Shown here one piece after another: positions 1-8,824 of a stretch of 64,000 nt of DNA. Under the pieces are notes generated by a model. It was given only the letters and a program-made list of their open reading frames with translations, had not been told where the DNA came from and made no database searches. The DNA is from Planctomycetaceae bacterium. GTDB taxonomy: Bacteria; Planctomycetota; Planctomycetia; Pirellulales; Thermoguttaceae. Where the stretch lies: NCBI GenBank assembly GCA_021372005.1, contig JAJFVC010000029.1, forward strand, positions 1-64,000. Reading direction: 5' to 3'. The translations under genes and the position numbers were made by a program. The stretch's first letter is position 1, and the number at the start of each line of letters is the position of its first letter.

Positions 1-284
1 TCGCAGACTGAAGCAAACGGGTGCCCGATGGCGGGTTCGGCGAGCCAACCGCATGGCAAATTTGTGTTCTCTCCTTTATAGCAACCTATGGAACGCCTAC
101 TGGGCCGTCAGCTAGCCCAACAATCCGTTACTGCACCCCCCAAAACGCCGCACTAGCCGCAAAACGTGGGCGACGGTACAATGGCCGGTCCATCCGTCGT
201 CGATCCTATGGTGAATGCACCGTGACCCGGCGTCTCGAATCGACCCTCGACCTGAACCGGTCGTCTTGTTGAAAGGAGTTTTTT
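1..284. other. Leader region upstream of the nitroreductase gene
   Basis: No reading frame here looks protein-like; the short open frames are Arg/Ser/Pro-rich GC artefacts. The only regulatory signal seen is a TACAAT box at 177-182 (five of six matches to a -10 hexamer) with a poor -35 candidate (TAGCCG, 154-159) at 17-bp spacing. A ribosome-binding site (AAGGAG) follows just before the GTG at 285. No tRNA-like cloverleaf was recognised. Confidence 0.4.
154..182 (+). promoter_or_regulatory. Possible sigma70-type promoter of the nitroreductase gene
   Basis: The hexamers TAGCCG (154-159, three matches to TTGACA) and TACAAT (177-182, five matches to TATAAT) are separated by 17 bp. Transcription would start near 189 and give a leader of about 95 nt. 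The -35 match is weak, so this is a candidate only. Confidence 0.3.
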
Positions 285-905
285 GTGAGCTCACCCGCCG
301 ACTTCGCCGAGAATGAAACGCTGCGTTCGATTCATCATCGCCACAGCATCCGAATGTTCACCGATCAGGAAGTGCGGGACGAGGACATTCGGACGATTCT
401 GGACGCGGCCAATTGCGCTCCGTCCGCCCATAACCAGCAGTCGTGGCGATTCCTCATTCTGCGCGATGAACGAAAGCACGCGCTGGCCGAACTGGTCAGC
501 CATCGCGCCGTCGATTTTCCGCGGTCCGCGTCGATCCTGATGCGCATGGCCGCCCGCAGCATCCAAGGCGCGCCGGTCGTCGTGGCCGTGGCCAACACCG
601 GCGAGCTGATCCGCAACGGCGCCGAGTTGTTCCGCGTCGACGGCGAGTTGGCCTTCGATTTCTTCCGCACGATGGAAATTCAAAGCTCGGCCGCGGCGGT
701 CGAAAACCTGCTCTTGGCCGCCACGTCGCTGGGCATCGGCTCGGTGTGGTTGGGCATCCTGTTTCTGATGAAACGCGAAGTGCTCGAGTTTTTGGGCGAG
801 CCGGCCGGCGAGTTCATGGCCGTCGTCCCCTTGGGCTACCCCGCCAAAACCACCGAAGGCCCCAAAAAACGCCCGTGGGAAACGTTGGTCCGCACGTTGA
901 AGTGA
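285..905 (+). CDS. Nitroreductase family protein
   Basis: This 206-residue protein has the usual length and layout of FMN-dependent nitroreductases, which reduce nitro groups, quinones or flavins with NAD(P)H in the cytoplasm. Seen: an early HSIRMF segment (matching the R-S-x-R flavin-phosphate region), APSAHNQQSWRF near residue 46 (the A-P-S-x-x-N-x-Q-x-W flavin-binding motif), a central AAVENLLLAATSLGIGSVW helix, and a C-terminal PLGYPAK stretch. The start is GTG, chosen because AAGGAG lies seven bases upstream. It stands alone: the next gene converges on it and ends 16 bp away. The physiological substrate cannot be told from sequence. Some members instead act in cobalamin or coenzyme F420 metabolism, but nothing here suggests that. 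Confidence 0.9.
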   Translation: MSSPADFAENETLRSIHHRHSIRMFTDQEVRDEDIRTILDAANCAPSAHNQQSWRFLILRDERKHALAELVSHRAVDFPRSASILMRMAARSIQGAPVVVAVANTGELIRNGAELFRVDGELAFDFFRTMEIQSSAAAVENLLLAATSLGIGSVWLGILFLMKREVLEFLGEPAGEFMAVVPLGYPAKTTEGPKKRPWETLVRTLK

Positions 906-921
906 CAACGCACGTCGGGTG

Positions 922-2559
922 TCAGTCTTTCTCGCGGTGTTCGATGAACGGCCAGTATTTATCGAAATTGAACTCAGGGCTGTTGTCCAAGTCGTGGCAT
1001 GAGTAGCACTGCTGCTTCTTCGCCTCTTCTTTGGTGACGACCACCGCCTTGCGATATTTGAGCTGCTCGGCCTCGTTGTTGCGCAGCTCGGCGGCGGCGT
1101 GTTTTTCGCCGGGTCCGTGACAGTCTTCACAGCCGACATTCACCAACGCCGGCGTTTTCTGCTGACTTTCAAAACCGCCCACGAACGGAAAGAACTTCGT
1201 CGGATGCCAGCCGATCACGTGGCAACTAACGCATTCGGGATCGAAATTTCTCGGCGGATCGGTTTTCGTCAACGTCTCATAGGCTCGGGCATGACCGCTT
1301 TTCTTCCAGATGGCGTAGGACGTCTCATGGCACGATTCACACTTGGCCGATCCGATGAACCGACCGTTCCGTTCCGCCAGCGGATGCACGGCCGGGCGGA
1401 GCCCCAACCCGGCGAATCCGATCGTTTTGAGTTGATCTTGATAGCCGGCCATCAGCAGTTTCATGTCCGGCGAGGCGGGAAACCGCGAATCCAACGGCAC
1501 CCGCTGATAACGCACCGTCGGCTTCGGATCGTTGTACAATCCCAGCACGATGGCGTTCATCCCTTTGTAACCGACGGTGATCAAGGGCGTCTTGGTTCCC
1601 TCGATCCACTGCGGCTCTTTCGGCGGCTCGGCAAATCCGCCCGCGGTCACGACGACGTTGAACTCCGGAAACCGCCGGGCCAATTGTTTCGACTCCTCGA
1701 CCGTGGCATGCGACAGAAGCACCAGGAAATCGGCCTTCCGTTTCAGCTCGGGCACGATTTGCTCCAAGGCCGCGACCGGATCGCTCAGTTCGATTTCGTC
1801 GTTGTGGGTCTCTTTTTGAAAGGCCTCGCCCAGGATGGCCGTGACGCCGATTTTCAAACCGCCGGCCTCGATCACTTTGCTTCGCGGGACGATCTCGCCG
1901 GGCTTGCCCAGCAGGCCGACGTTCGCGGCCACGAACGGACTCGGCTTGCCGTCCACGCCGGCGGCCACGGCGATCAACTCACCGGCGGGCAATCGCAGAT
2001 CGTCCGCGCCAAACGCAATGGCGTCGTAGCCCATCTTGCGTTTGCCTTCCACCAACGTCTGATATTTCAGTTCCGCCTGGCGTCCGAATCCTTGCACCAA
2101 CCCGCCGACGTCGAGCCCGACCACCGGCCAGCCGTCCCGGCGAAGTTGTTCGATGAACGAGGCGCGACGGGCCATACCGCCCTTCATCCGATCGAAGCCC
2201 GCACAGCCGCACGGCTCCAAATAACCCTCTTCCAGGCCGGTAATGACCATCGCGACGGCTGGCTTCTTCCAACCCTCGAAAATCGTGCCGTTCGCCCGAA
2301 CGGGGTCGAACGGGATGCCGCTGTTTTTCCCCGTGTCGGGACGCCCCGCAGGCCGCGCGGCGGAACGCTTCGAGGATTCGACCGCCGGCTTGCCGGTCGA
2401 CGTCGTGGCCGGTTCGCGTAACGGATTCTCCGACGCCATGGCCCAGCCGGCAACAACGACGATCGCAACCCCATGAAGAACGTTGCCGAATAGAAACAGT
2501 TTCCGGCCGCTTTTTCGTAAAACACACCCCGACAAAATGTCCCAATGGTTCAACATCAT
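922..2559 (-). CDS. Multiheme c-type cytochrome with 5'-nucleotidase-like N-terminal region
   Basis: This 545-residue exported protein has a hydrophobic segment around residues 22-42, probably a signal peptide or anchor. The N-terminal two thirds recall the metallophosphatase fold of UshA-type 5'-nucleotidases. It carries an LEPCGC motif near residue 113 and lacks the obvious D-x-H metal site, so phosphatase activity is doubtful. The C-terminal 145 residues hold four CxxCH haem c sites, starting at residues 407, 443, 477 and 518, with extra His residues available as distal ligands. It is likely a periplasmic electron-transfer protein. AAGGA lies about eight bases before the ATG. It is the last gene of a minus-strand run and sits 33 bp after the DUF1573 gene. 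Donor and acceptor are unknown. Confidence 0.8.
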   Translation of the reverse strand: MMLNHWDILSGCVLRKSGRKLFLFGNVLHGVAIVVVAGWAMASENPLREPATTSTGKPAVESSKRSAARPAGRPDTGKNSGIPFDPVRANGTIFEGWKKPAVAMVITGLEEGYLEPCGCAGFDRMKGGMARRASFIEQLRRDGWPVVGLDVGGLVQGFGRQAELKYQTLVEGKRKMGYDAIAFGADDLRLPAGELIAVAAGVDGKPSPFVAANVGLLGKPGEIVPRSKVIEAGGLKIGVTAILGEAFQKETHNDEIELSDPVAALEQIVPELKRKADFLVLLSHATVEESKQLARRFPEFNVVVTAGGFAEPPKEPQWIEGTKTPLITVGYKGMNAIVLGLYNDPKPTVRYQRVPLDSRFPASPDMKLLMAGYQDQLKTIGFAGLGLRPAVHPLAERNGRFIGSAKCESCHETSYAIWKKSGHARAYETLTKTDPPRNFDPECVSCHVIGWHPTKFFPFVGGFESQQKTPALVNVGCEDCHGPGEKHAAAELRNNEAEQLKYRKAVVVTKEEAKKQQCYSCHDLDNSPEFNFDKYWPFIEHREKD

Positions 2560-2592
2560 GCAATCATCCTTGATGAAAAAACCACTCCTGTC

Positions 2593-3759
2593 TCAACCTT
2601 CGACGGCGAACCGCACGAGGATTCGCACGCGAGGCACGTTGGGATGGGTCGTCTTCAACAACACTTCGCCGTAGCGGCCCTGCTGCGAGCCCAAATGATT
2701 GGCCGGCGGACCGTCCGGCGGCACCGAAATCGTCAACGGAAACTGTACGACCGCCCCGTGGTTGATTTCCCGCCGCGGCCCGAGCGTCGCCTTCAGCGTC
2801 GCGGGGGTCACTTCGGCAACCTGAAACTGAACGTTCTTTCGGTTCGTTCCTCGCACGACCAGCAGAAGCTGCCGACGGGCGCCCTCGTGACGCGGCACTT
2901 GTCCGAGATTCAATACGTTGGTGTTGGGATTCCAGCCCGGTCCGACCACGGCGATTTCGCCGCCAACCATGCCCTCGATCGGCAGCGTCTGCTTGGACGC
3001 CGACTTCAAATTGGTCTTCAACACGAGTTCTTGACGTACGGCGCCGGGCGGCAACCCCGGTTTGATCGTCACGCGAACCAACAAGCCGCTGTGGGCGTTC
3101 GGCTCCGCCTTGATTTCCTCGTCGCTCAACGGCTGTAGGTTCGCCTCGAAATAAGAAGCCGTGTCCGCGCTGGCCCAAGATTGATCCAACACCCGCAACG
3201 GCTCCTCCGCGTATCCAAACAGCCGAACGGATCCGGACGTCGATTGGTCGGGCGTCAGGCGGCTGAAGACCAGCGACGACGGTGCGAATCGAGCGGCCAC
3301 GACAATCTCGCCGGAAACGGTCAGCGTCACCCGCGGCCGATCCGGGTCGTTGGTCAAAATCACGGCCGTCTGACGATAGGGGCCGGACTCGTCGGTCGGC
3401 TTCCACGTGAGTCGCACTTTGGTCGATTCGCCGGGCAAGACCTTTTCGTGGGCAAGCTCGCTCACCGCGCAACGGCAGGAAGTTTCGCCTTTGGCCAGCA
3501 CGAGCGTCGCGTCGCCGCGATTGGTCAACACGAAATCATGAACCCCTCGGCCCGTCATGTCCAACGTGCCGAACTCAAAGTCGGCCCGATCGACAACCAC
3601 TTTCGGCGACGGTCCGGTGTTTTTTTGCGGCGGCGCCTCAACGGACTGCACGCTTTGAGGATCCCAAACGGCCGAGCGCAACCGAAACTGTGCAACGCCG
3701 AACCCCAAAGCGACGCCCAACAGGATCACCAACAATGGAAAGGCCGTCTTCTTCATCAT
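2593..3759 (-). CDS. DUF1573-type exported protein with repeated Ig-like domains
   Basis: With the start at 3759 (ATGATGAAGAAG) the protein has 388 residues and opens with a classic signal peptide or anchor (two Lys, then a run of Leu/Val/Gly). The first mature domain matches DUF1573: a beta-rich module with the segment TLVLAKGETSCRCAVSE and the conserved Cys-x-Cys, followed by L-T-W-K-P. At least two further similar beta-sandwich units follow, with phrases such as VLTNDPDRPRVTLTVSG. The family is abundant in planctomycetes and presumed periplasmic or surface-attached; no activity is known. The frame is open for a further 69 codons upstream but that extension is unstructured and has no ribosome site. 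It probably shares a transcript with the multiheme cytochrome gene downstream. Confidence 0.75.
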   Translation of the reverse strand: MMKKTAFPLLVILLGVALGFGVAQFRLRSAVWDPQSVQSVEAPPQKNTGPSPKVVVDRADFEFGTLDMTGRGVHDFVLTNRGDATLVLAKGETSCRCAVSELAHEKVLPGESTKVRLTWKPTDESGPYRQTAVILTNDPDRPRVTLTVSGEIVVAARFAPSSLVFSRLTPDQSTSGSVRLFGYAEEPLRVLDQSWASADTASYFEANLQPLSDEEIKAEPNAHSGLLVRVTIKPGLPPGAVRQELVLKTNLKSASKQTLPIEGMVGGEIAVVGPGWNPNTNVLNLGQVPRHEGARRQLLLVVRGTNRKNVQFQVAEVTPATLKATLGPRREINHGAVVQFPLTISVPPDGPPANHLGSQQGRYGEVLLKTTHPNVPRVRILVRFAVEG

Positions 3760-3901
3760 TCCCCAACAGGCCGACCAAACCATCGAGGGATGCGCATCCC
3801 ACGACGGTCGCGACACATCACGTTTAGTTTGCCTAACTGCCCGGCAACGCCCCAACCCACAGTCTAATCCAATTATCGGACGGAGGCCACACGAATTGCG
3901 G

Positions 3902-6040
3902 CTAGGGCGTGTCGGCCAGCCCGCGCTGCAATTGTCGACGTAGCGAATCGGGGAGTTTTTTATCAACGTGGGGGGTGGCCTTATCCAACATTAGTGCCAT
4001 CTCCGCTTCGTGACGAAACTCCACTCGATGGCCGGCGCTTCGATCGGCTTCGGCCAGTTGGGCCCAAAGAGCCGCACTGTTGGGGTAAAGAGCCACGGCG
4101 TGCCGAAACGCCGCGATGGCCGACTCCAAATCTTCACGACGTTGCGTCTTTTCAAACGCCTCAAGTCGCCAAGCCGCTACAGTTTCCCATGCGGTGGCCG
4201 AACGGCTCGCACGACGCAAATATTCGTCCGACGTCTGTTGAAACCGCTGCCATTGGGCCGGGTCGGGCCGCTTGGACCAGGCGGCAAACTCGACGGCCGA
4301 GCGTCGACGCCACGGCTCGGCGGACCAGGGGTCGGCCACAGCCGCCGCCTGCAAATGTTCGACGGCCCGATCCGATTCACGCCGGGCCTGCTGCATTTCG
4401 GCCTGACCGTGCAACACCGGGCGATAGGCCGTCGCATAGCAGGCCGCGGCCGCTCCTAACGCGACCACCAGCAACCCCCACACAACCCATAAAGGCACGG
4501 TCCGCTCAGACCGACCTTGTTGCCCCAGGGCCAAGAGTAGCCAAAACGTGCCGGCCACGCTCGGCAGCCCGATGCCGCCGGCCGCCAACAAATTGACCAG
4601 CAAGACTACGATGCCGACCGTCGGCGTCCAATGGGGCATTCGGCCGTCTCGCGTCCACCCCCAAAACATTGCGGCGGTTGCCGCGGCCAAAGGCCATCCA
4701 AGCCAAACGGCCGCCAACCCCGGCGGCGCCGCGCCGAACATGCCCACAGCAACCGACAACGGAAAACCCAGCGCCGCACCGCTCCACAACAGCCGAAGGT
4801 CGGACGCTCCAGAATCGAAACGTTTTCCATCGCCTTCGACGCCCCCATGGCGGACCTCCAAGAAAAAGCATCCCAACACCAGCAAAAAAGCCGCCAGCGC
4901 CGGCAATCCGGCGGTCGCCGCAATTTCCATTAGAAAATTGTGCGGATCGGCCACTTCCTCGCTGGCCTCGGGCAGTTTGTATTGCAGATAGGCGTCTTGA
5001 AAATTGCCGGGGCCGCAACCAACCACCGGATGATCGGCGATCAACTGCGCGGTCGACCGCCAGTATTGCACCCGATAGCCGAACGATTTGGACGCCTCGC
5101 TGAGCACTTGGCGATCGAGTCCACCGACGGCCCATGCCGCGCCAATCAACAGCGCCAGCAACCCGAAAATTCCCAACCACCATTTCCAACCCAGTCGAAC
5201 AGTCCGCTCTCGACAAAGCCACCAGGCCAATGCAAAACCCACAAGGGCGGCAAGATACCCGCTGCGGCTCTTGGTCAGCAACAGACAAGCGGCGATCACC
5301 GCGCCGGCGGCGAACATGCCCACGCGCCGTCCGCGATTCTGTTTGGCGGCAAACCACACACACGCGAGCACGGCCAACCACGGTGCAAGATATCCGGCCA
5401 ACGAGTTGGTCAGCGCAAACGTAGCGATCGGTTCGGTGCTTTGCAGGCGGTTTTCAAAAAGTTTCCGCTCGACCGAGCCGGGCGGACACCATACATCGGC
5501 CTGCTGCATCATTCGTTCCGCATCCACGGCATACTGCGCCCGCATCGCCGGAAACTCGCAAGCGTATTGATACAACCCGTAGCCGGACAATGCGACGGCC
5601 AGCGCCACCATGACGACAACCATCGCACGGGCCTCGCGCGGCGTATCGATCAACTGCCGGGCCATGGTGTAGGCCAAGGCCATGCCGAGCCATTCCCAAA
5701 GCATGTTCCACGCCGGCCTGGGATCGGCGGCGCCGACGGCCCAGAACGCGGCGATGGTGTGCCAGCCGACCAGCAACAGCACGGCGGCGTCGGTCCAACC
5801 GAACCGGAGGCGAAACGTCGGACGGCCGACCGCGCCCAACAACCACGCCACGGCCAACGCAATCCACAACATGACCATCATCAGCCCATCGCCGAACAGC
5901 GCCGCCGACTCGCTCGGAAACAGCGGCCGGGCGACGAACAGCGCGGCCATCGCGCCCAAAAGCCACGGACGCCATCGATCGCCACGCGCAACGGCAGGCG
6001 GCGTCTCGGGATCGTGCGATGGAGTCTTTCGTCGCGTCAT
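3902..6040 (-). CDS. O-antigen ligase/polymerase-like membrane protein with C-terminal TPR region
   Basis: This is a 712-residue polytopic inner-membrane protein. Roughly residues 25-540 contain many hydrophobic helices with the large loop typical of the Wzy/WaaL superfamily, including IADHPVVGCGPGNFQDAYLQ and a following DPHNFLMEIAATAGL, which match the Wzy_C signature. The C-terminal 160 residues are soluble and TPR-like (AAAVADPWSAEPWRRRSAVE, then AIAAFRHAVALYPNSAALWA). Members ligate or polymerise undecaprenyl-linked glycans at the periplasmic face. The gene starts 12 bp after the WecA-like gene, which makes the lipid-linked sugar acceptor, so the two probably act in one surface-glycan pathway. 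Whether it ligates or polymerises cannot be decided from sequence. A long open frame on the opposite strand is a GC artefact. Confidence 0.85.
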   Translation of the reverse strand: MTRRKTPSHDPETPPAVARGDRWRPWLLGAMAALFVARPLFPSESAALFGDGLMMVMLWIALAVAWLLGAVGRPTFRLRFGWTDAAVLLLVGWHTIAAFWAVGAADPRPAWNMLWEWLGMALAYTMARQLIDTPREARAMVVVMVALAVALSGYGLYQYACEFPAMRAQYAVDAERMMQQADVWCPPGSVERKLFENRLQSTEPIATFALTNSLAGYLAPWLAVLACVWFAAKQNRGRRVGMFAAGAVIAACLLLTKSRSGYLAALVGFALAWWLCRERTVRLGWKWWLGIFGLLALLIGAAWAVGGLDRQVLSEASKSFGYRVQYWRSTAQLIADHPVVGCGPGNFQDAYLQYKLPEASEEVADPHNFLMEIAATAGLPALAAFLLVLGCFFLEVRHGGVEGDGKRFDSGASDLRLLWSGAALGFPLSVAVGMFGAAPPGLAAVWLGWPLAAATAAMFWGWTRDGRMPHWTPTVGIVVLLVNLLAAGGIGLPSVAGTFWLLLALGQQGRSERTVPLWVVWGLLVVALGAAAACYATAYRPVLHGQAEMQQARRESDRAVEHLQAAAVADPWSAEPWRRRSAVEFAAWSKRPDPAQWQRFQQTSDEYLRRASRSATAWETVAAWRLEAFEKTQRREDLESAIAAFRHAVALYPNSAALWAQLAEADRSAGHRVEFRHEAEMALMLDKATPHVDKKLPDSLRRQLQRGLADTP

Positions 6041-6052
6041 GGTTCTCGAAGG

Positions 6053-7150
6053 TCACGGCCGGCGTCGCGCCGCAATTTCCAGAATGGCGACCAGCGACAA
6101 GGTGCAAACGACCATCAACAGCACGACGACCGCACCGCCCAGGTCAACCTCGTGCAACAGCAGCGCGCCCAAGCCGCAGGTAGCCGTGGCGAGATAGATC
6201 GTCCACACGGCCTGCGTCTTGCTCATGCCGAGATCGACCAGCCGATGCGAAAAATGGCTCTTGTCGCCCACAAACGGACTGCGGCCCGACCGCAGGCGAA
6301 TCCACACCACGCTGGCCGTATCGTACAACGGCACGGCCAACACGCACAAGGGCGCCAGAATCGCGTAACGCGGCAGATCGCCCCCGGCGAACGTGGCGGT
6401 CAGCGACGTGGTCGCCAGCAAGTATCCGATCAGATAGCTGCCTGCATCGCCCATGAACAATCGGGCGGGCGGACGATTGTGCCACAAGAATCCCAAAAGC
6501 GAACCGACGATCACCAACAGAAAACCGGCGATGAACAACTGCGGCTGATGGTTGTCGGGCCGAGGGGTCAGCAGCATCACGACGGCCAGCATCGCGGCGG
6601 CGATGGCCGCCACGCCCGCCGACAGCCCGTCCATGTTGTCGAGCATATTGAATGAGTTGACCAGTCCGACGATCCAAAGCACGCTGATCGCGCCGGTCAG
6701 CCAGGGGGCATCAAGAAACAAACTCAACCGCCAGCCCAACAGAACCATCACCACGGCCACGGCGGTCTGCACGCCCAGCCGAAACCGCCAATCCAAACCG
6801 CGCCGGTCGTCGGCCAAACCCAATAGCATCAAGACGGTGCCGCCGGCCAGCAGTTGCCAGAGCTTGCCCGAACGATACAGCAACCCAGACGCATACGGCG
6901 CAACAAAATCCGGCAACGGGATCGGCCACGCGACGGCCGCCCACAGAAAAATTTGTCCGGCCAACAGTGGCAACACCAGTCCCAACCAAATAGCCAATCC
7001 GCCGCTGGTGGGCATCGGCGCCTCATGAATCTTTCGATAGCCCGGCCGATCGACCAACCCAAACCGAGGTCCCAGCCGCCGCACGACAAAGGCCGCCAAC
7101 AGGCAAACCAAAAAACTTGGAATCAGGCTGCCAAGGATCAACCCATACAT
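6053..7150 (-). CDS. wecA: Undecaprenyl-phosphate sugar-1-phosphate transferase (WecA/MraY family)
   Basis: This 365-residue polytopic membrane enzyme transfers a UDP-sugar phosphate (typically GlcNAc-1-P) to undecaprenyl phosphate. Family motifs are all visible: RKIHEAPMPTSGG in the first loop, the Asp pair in LLGLADDRRGLDWR, NMLDNMDGLSAG, RLFMGDAGSYLIGY, and the His loop DKSHFSHRLVDLG near the C terminus. This favours the WecA/TagO branch over MraY. The ATG at 7150 was chosen because GGAG lies eight bases upstream; a TTG at 7171 in the same frame has no such site. It is followed after 12 bp by the Wzy/WaaL-like gene. The exact sugar is not determined, so the symbol is by family. Confidence 0.85.
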   Translation of the reverse strand: MYGLILGSLIPSFLVCLLAAFVVRRLGPRFGLVDRPGYRKIHEAPMPTSGGLAIWLGLVLPLLAGQIFLWAAVAWPIPLPDFVAPYASGLLYRSGKLWQLLAGGTVLMLLGLADDRRGLDWRFRLGVQTAVAVVMVLLGWRLSLFLDAPWLTGAISVLWIVGLVNSFNMLDNMDGLSAGVAAIAAAMLAVVMLLTPRPDNHQPQLFIAGFLLVIVGSLLGFLWHNRPPARLFMGDAGSYLIGYLLATTSLTATFAGGDLPRYAILAPLCVLAVPLYDTASVVWIRLRSGRSPFVGDKSHFSHRLVDLGMSKTQAVWTIYLATATCGLGALLLHEVDLGGAVVVLLMVVCTLSLVAILEIAARRRP

Positions 7151-7209
7151 GAAAGACGCTCCGAAAAACAAGGGATTGGAATCTCAAAAAAAGGATTGTC
7201 CAGCCAGTC

Positions 7210-7223
7210 TAATCTCTAATCCC
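7210..7223 (-). repeat. 7-bp repeat units overlapping the end of the DUF4416 gene
   Basis: Two heptamers on the plus strand, TAATCTC and TAATCCC, followed by the degenerate TATTTCT, belong to the same family as the array inside epmA. Read on the minus strand they encode the last residues and the TAG stop of the DUF4416 protein (the stop lies at 7216-7218). Confidence 0.6.
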
Positions 7224-7743
7224 TATTTCTAAGCCACTCCCGACATCGCGTAAAAAACTCCTGATAATCGGCGCGGCGATAGTCGGGAAACGTGTATTCA
7301 TGCGATTGCCAGCGGTGATGTTTATATTGTAGCGTCATTTCGGCATAAATGCCCCGCGAAAGATACAACCGGTGGGCAAAATCTTTCGTCGAGGCCAACA
7401 CTAGTTTGGCCGCCGTCAGGTAGCCGGGATCGAGATTCAACGGGCGAGGCTCTGCGCAGGAAGCCGCCGCATACTCCTCTTCCCACCGGTTGGTCGCCCA
7501 TTTGATCTCGACCAATTCGGCGGGATCGAACGGCCGCTCCAAGGCAAAGAACGTCTTTTTCAGGCCCGGCCCCATCGTGGCGTCGTAGTAGCGGGTTTCG
7601 GAAAACTCAAACCGCGGACTTTCCAACGCGATCGGCCCCCACGCGTCGACGGCTCGCTGACGGGCCCAATCCAACGCGGCGTCATAGCGGCTGAACGCGG
7701 CCATCAACAACAGCGCCGGCGGATGCGGAAGCGGCTGACCCAT
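7216..7743 (-). CDS. DUF4416 family protein
   Basis: The protein has 175 residues, close to the family's usual size. Diagnostic segments are MGPGLKKTFFALERPFDPAE in the first half and NLDPGYLTAAKLVLASTKDF plus GIYAEMTLQY in the second, with a final FPDYRRADYQEFF. The family is cytoplasmic and uncharacterised, so no function is proposed. It begins 8 bp after the stop of epmB and lies upstream of the WecA-like gene on the same strand, so it is probably co-transcribed with both. There is no Shine-Dalgarno site before the ATG. Its final Asn-Arg-Asp and stop codon come from a 7-bp repeat array, suggesting the original C terminus has been altered. Confidence 0.8.
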   Translation of the reverse strand: MGQPLPHPPALLLMAAFSRYDAALDWARQRAVDAWGPIALESPRFEFSETRYYDATMGPGLKKTFFALERPFDPAELVEIKWATNRWEEEYAAASCAEPRPLNLDPGYLTAAKLVLASTKDFAHRLYLSRGIYAEMTLQYKHHRWQSHEYTFPDYRRADYQEFFTRCREWLRNRD

Positions 7744-7751
7744 AGATATTT

Positions 7752-8768
7752 TTATGCCAAAACCTCTTTGTGATCGCCGCCCGGCGTCTCGCGGACGTAA
7801 CGCGGCACGGCATAGCCCGGCAATCGAGCTCGGAGAGCCGCCACGAGCGATTTGCCCGTCTCGATCGGCACTTGAAAATGCGCCGCCCCGGCCACTGGGT
7901 CCAATTGATGCAAATAGTACGGCACAACCCGCAAATCGACCAGCCGGCCAAAAAGCTCGACCAAAACGTCCGCTCGATCGTTCACCCCGTGCAACAATAC
8001 CGTTTGGCTGAGCACCGGCACACCGCCGTCGATCAATCGTGCGAATCCGTCGGCCACCGAGCGGTCGATCTCCGCCGCGTGATTAACATGAATCACCATA
8101 ATGGGGGTAATCCGCCCTGCTCGAAGCAATTCGACCAATGCGGACGTCACACGTTGCGGTAGGACGACAGGCATGCGGCTATGGAGGCGTACCCTACGGA
8201 CGTGGGGAATTTCGGTCAGTTGAGCCAGCAGCCTGGCCAATTCGGCGTCCGTGAGCATCAGCGGATCGCCACCGCTGAGGATCACCTCATGCAGGGAGCG
8301 GTCGGCCGCAATGTGTTCCAGGGCGGAGGCCCTTTGCACGGCATTTTGCGGACAATCGGAATACGGAAAGTGTCGCCGAAAGCAAAATCGGCAATGGACG
8401 GCGCACGCGTCAGCTGTTACCATCAAGATTCTGCCTCGGTATTTCCGAAGCAAACCGGGACCGCACCGGGCGGTCGTCTCGCCCAGCGGATCGGCGTCAA
8501 AGCCGGGTGTCGCCAGGGTTTCCTCCGTCCGGGGCAACACCTGCCGCAACAGCGGGTCGTTGGGATCGCCGCGCCGGATGCGGGCCGCGTAGGGCGCCGG
8601 AACCAGCAGCGGAAGATTGCCGCCGGCCGATTCGGCTTCGACGCCCAGCGACGGGTCCAAGTCGAGCCGCCGACACAGTTCGGCGGGACTGCGGATCGAT
8701 TGGTCCAGCAGGGATTGCCAGTCGACAGAGCGATTCGTCCCACCGTGCGTTGGAGTACAACTTGCCAT
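7752..8768 (-). CDS. epmB: EF-P (R)-beta-lysylation protein EpmB (lysine 2,3-aminomutase family)
   Basis: A 338-residue radical-SAM/PLP enzyme, close in length to E. coli EpmB. It converts alpha-lysine to beta-lysine for modification of elongation factor P. The [4Fe-4S] cluster motif CAVHCRFC is at residues 122-129 (Cys122, 126, 129). HEVILSGGDPLMLTDAELA and RLHSRMPVVLPQRVT follow, as in the KamA/EpmB family. EpmB is favoured over a free-lysine aminomutase by its short length (KamA enzymes are longer, with an extra C-terminal part) and by position: it is transcribed divergently from efp and epmA with only 56 bp between the genes. Confidence 0.93.
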   Translation of the reverse strand: MASCTPTHGGTNRSVDWQSLLDQSIRSPAELCRRLDLDPSLGVEAESAGGNLPLLVPAPYAARIRRGDPNDPLLRQVLPRTEETLATPGFDADPLGETTARCGPGLLRKYRGRILMVTADACAVHCRFCFRRHFPYSDCPQNAVQRASALEHIAADRSLHEVILSGGDPLMLTDAELARLLAQLTEIPHVRRVRLHSRMPVVLPQRVTSALVELLRAGRITPIMVIHVNHAAEIDRSVADGFARLIDGGVPVLSQTVLLHGVNDRADVLVELFGRLVDLRVVPYYLHQLDPVAGAAHFQVPIETGKSLVAALRARLPGYAVPRYVRETPGGDHKEVLA

Positions 8769-8824
8769 AACGGCAAACTTACCATAACCGAGTCTCCACA
8801 GAAAGTGAAACGGGAAGAACAGTC

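Noticed and set aside
1099-2421. Plus-strand open frame (440 codons) opposite the multiheme cytochrome
   Set aside because: Composition is Arg/His/Gly-rich, and the minus strand carries CxxCH motifs and a signal sequence.
4940-6655. Long plus-strand open frame (571 codons) opposite the O-antigen ligase-like and WecA-like genes
   Set aside because: It spans two well-supported genes on the other strand, and its translation is Arg/Gln/His-rich with no domain, as expected from GC-rich antisense frames.
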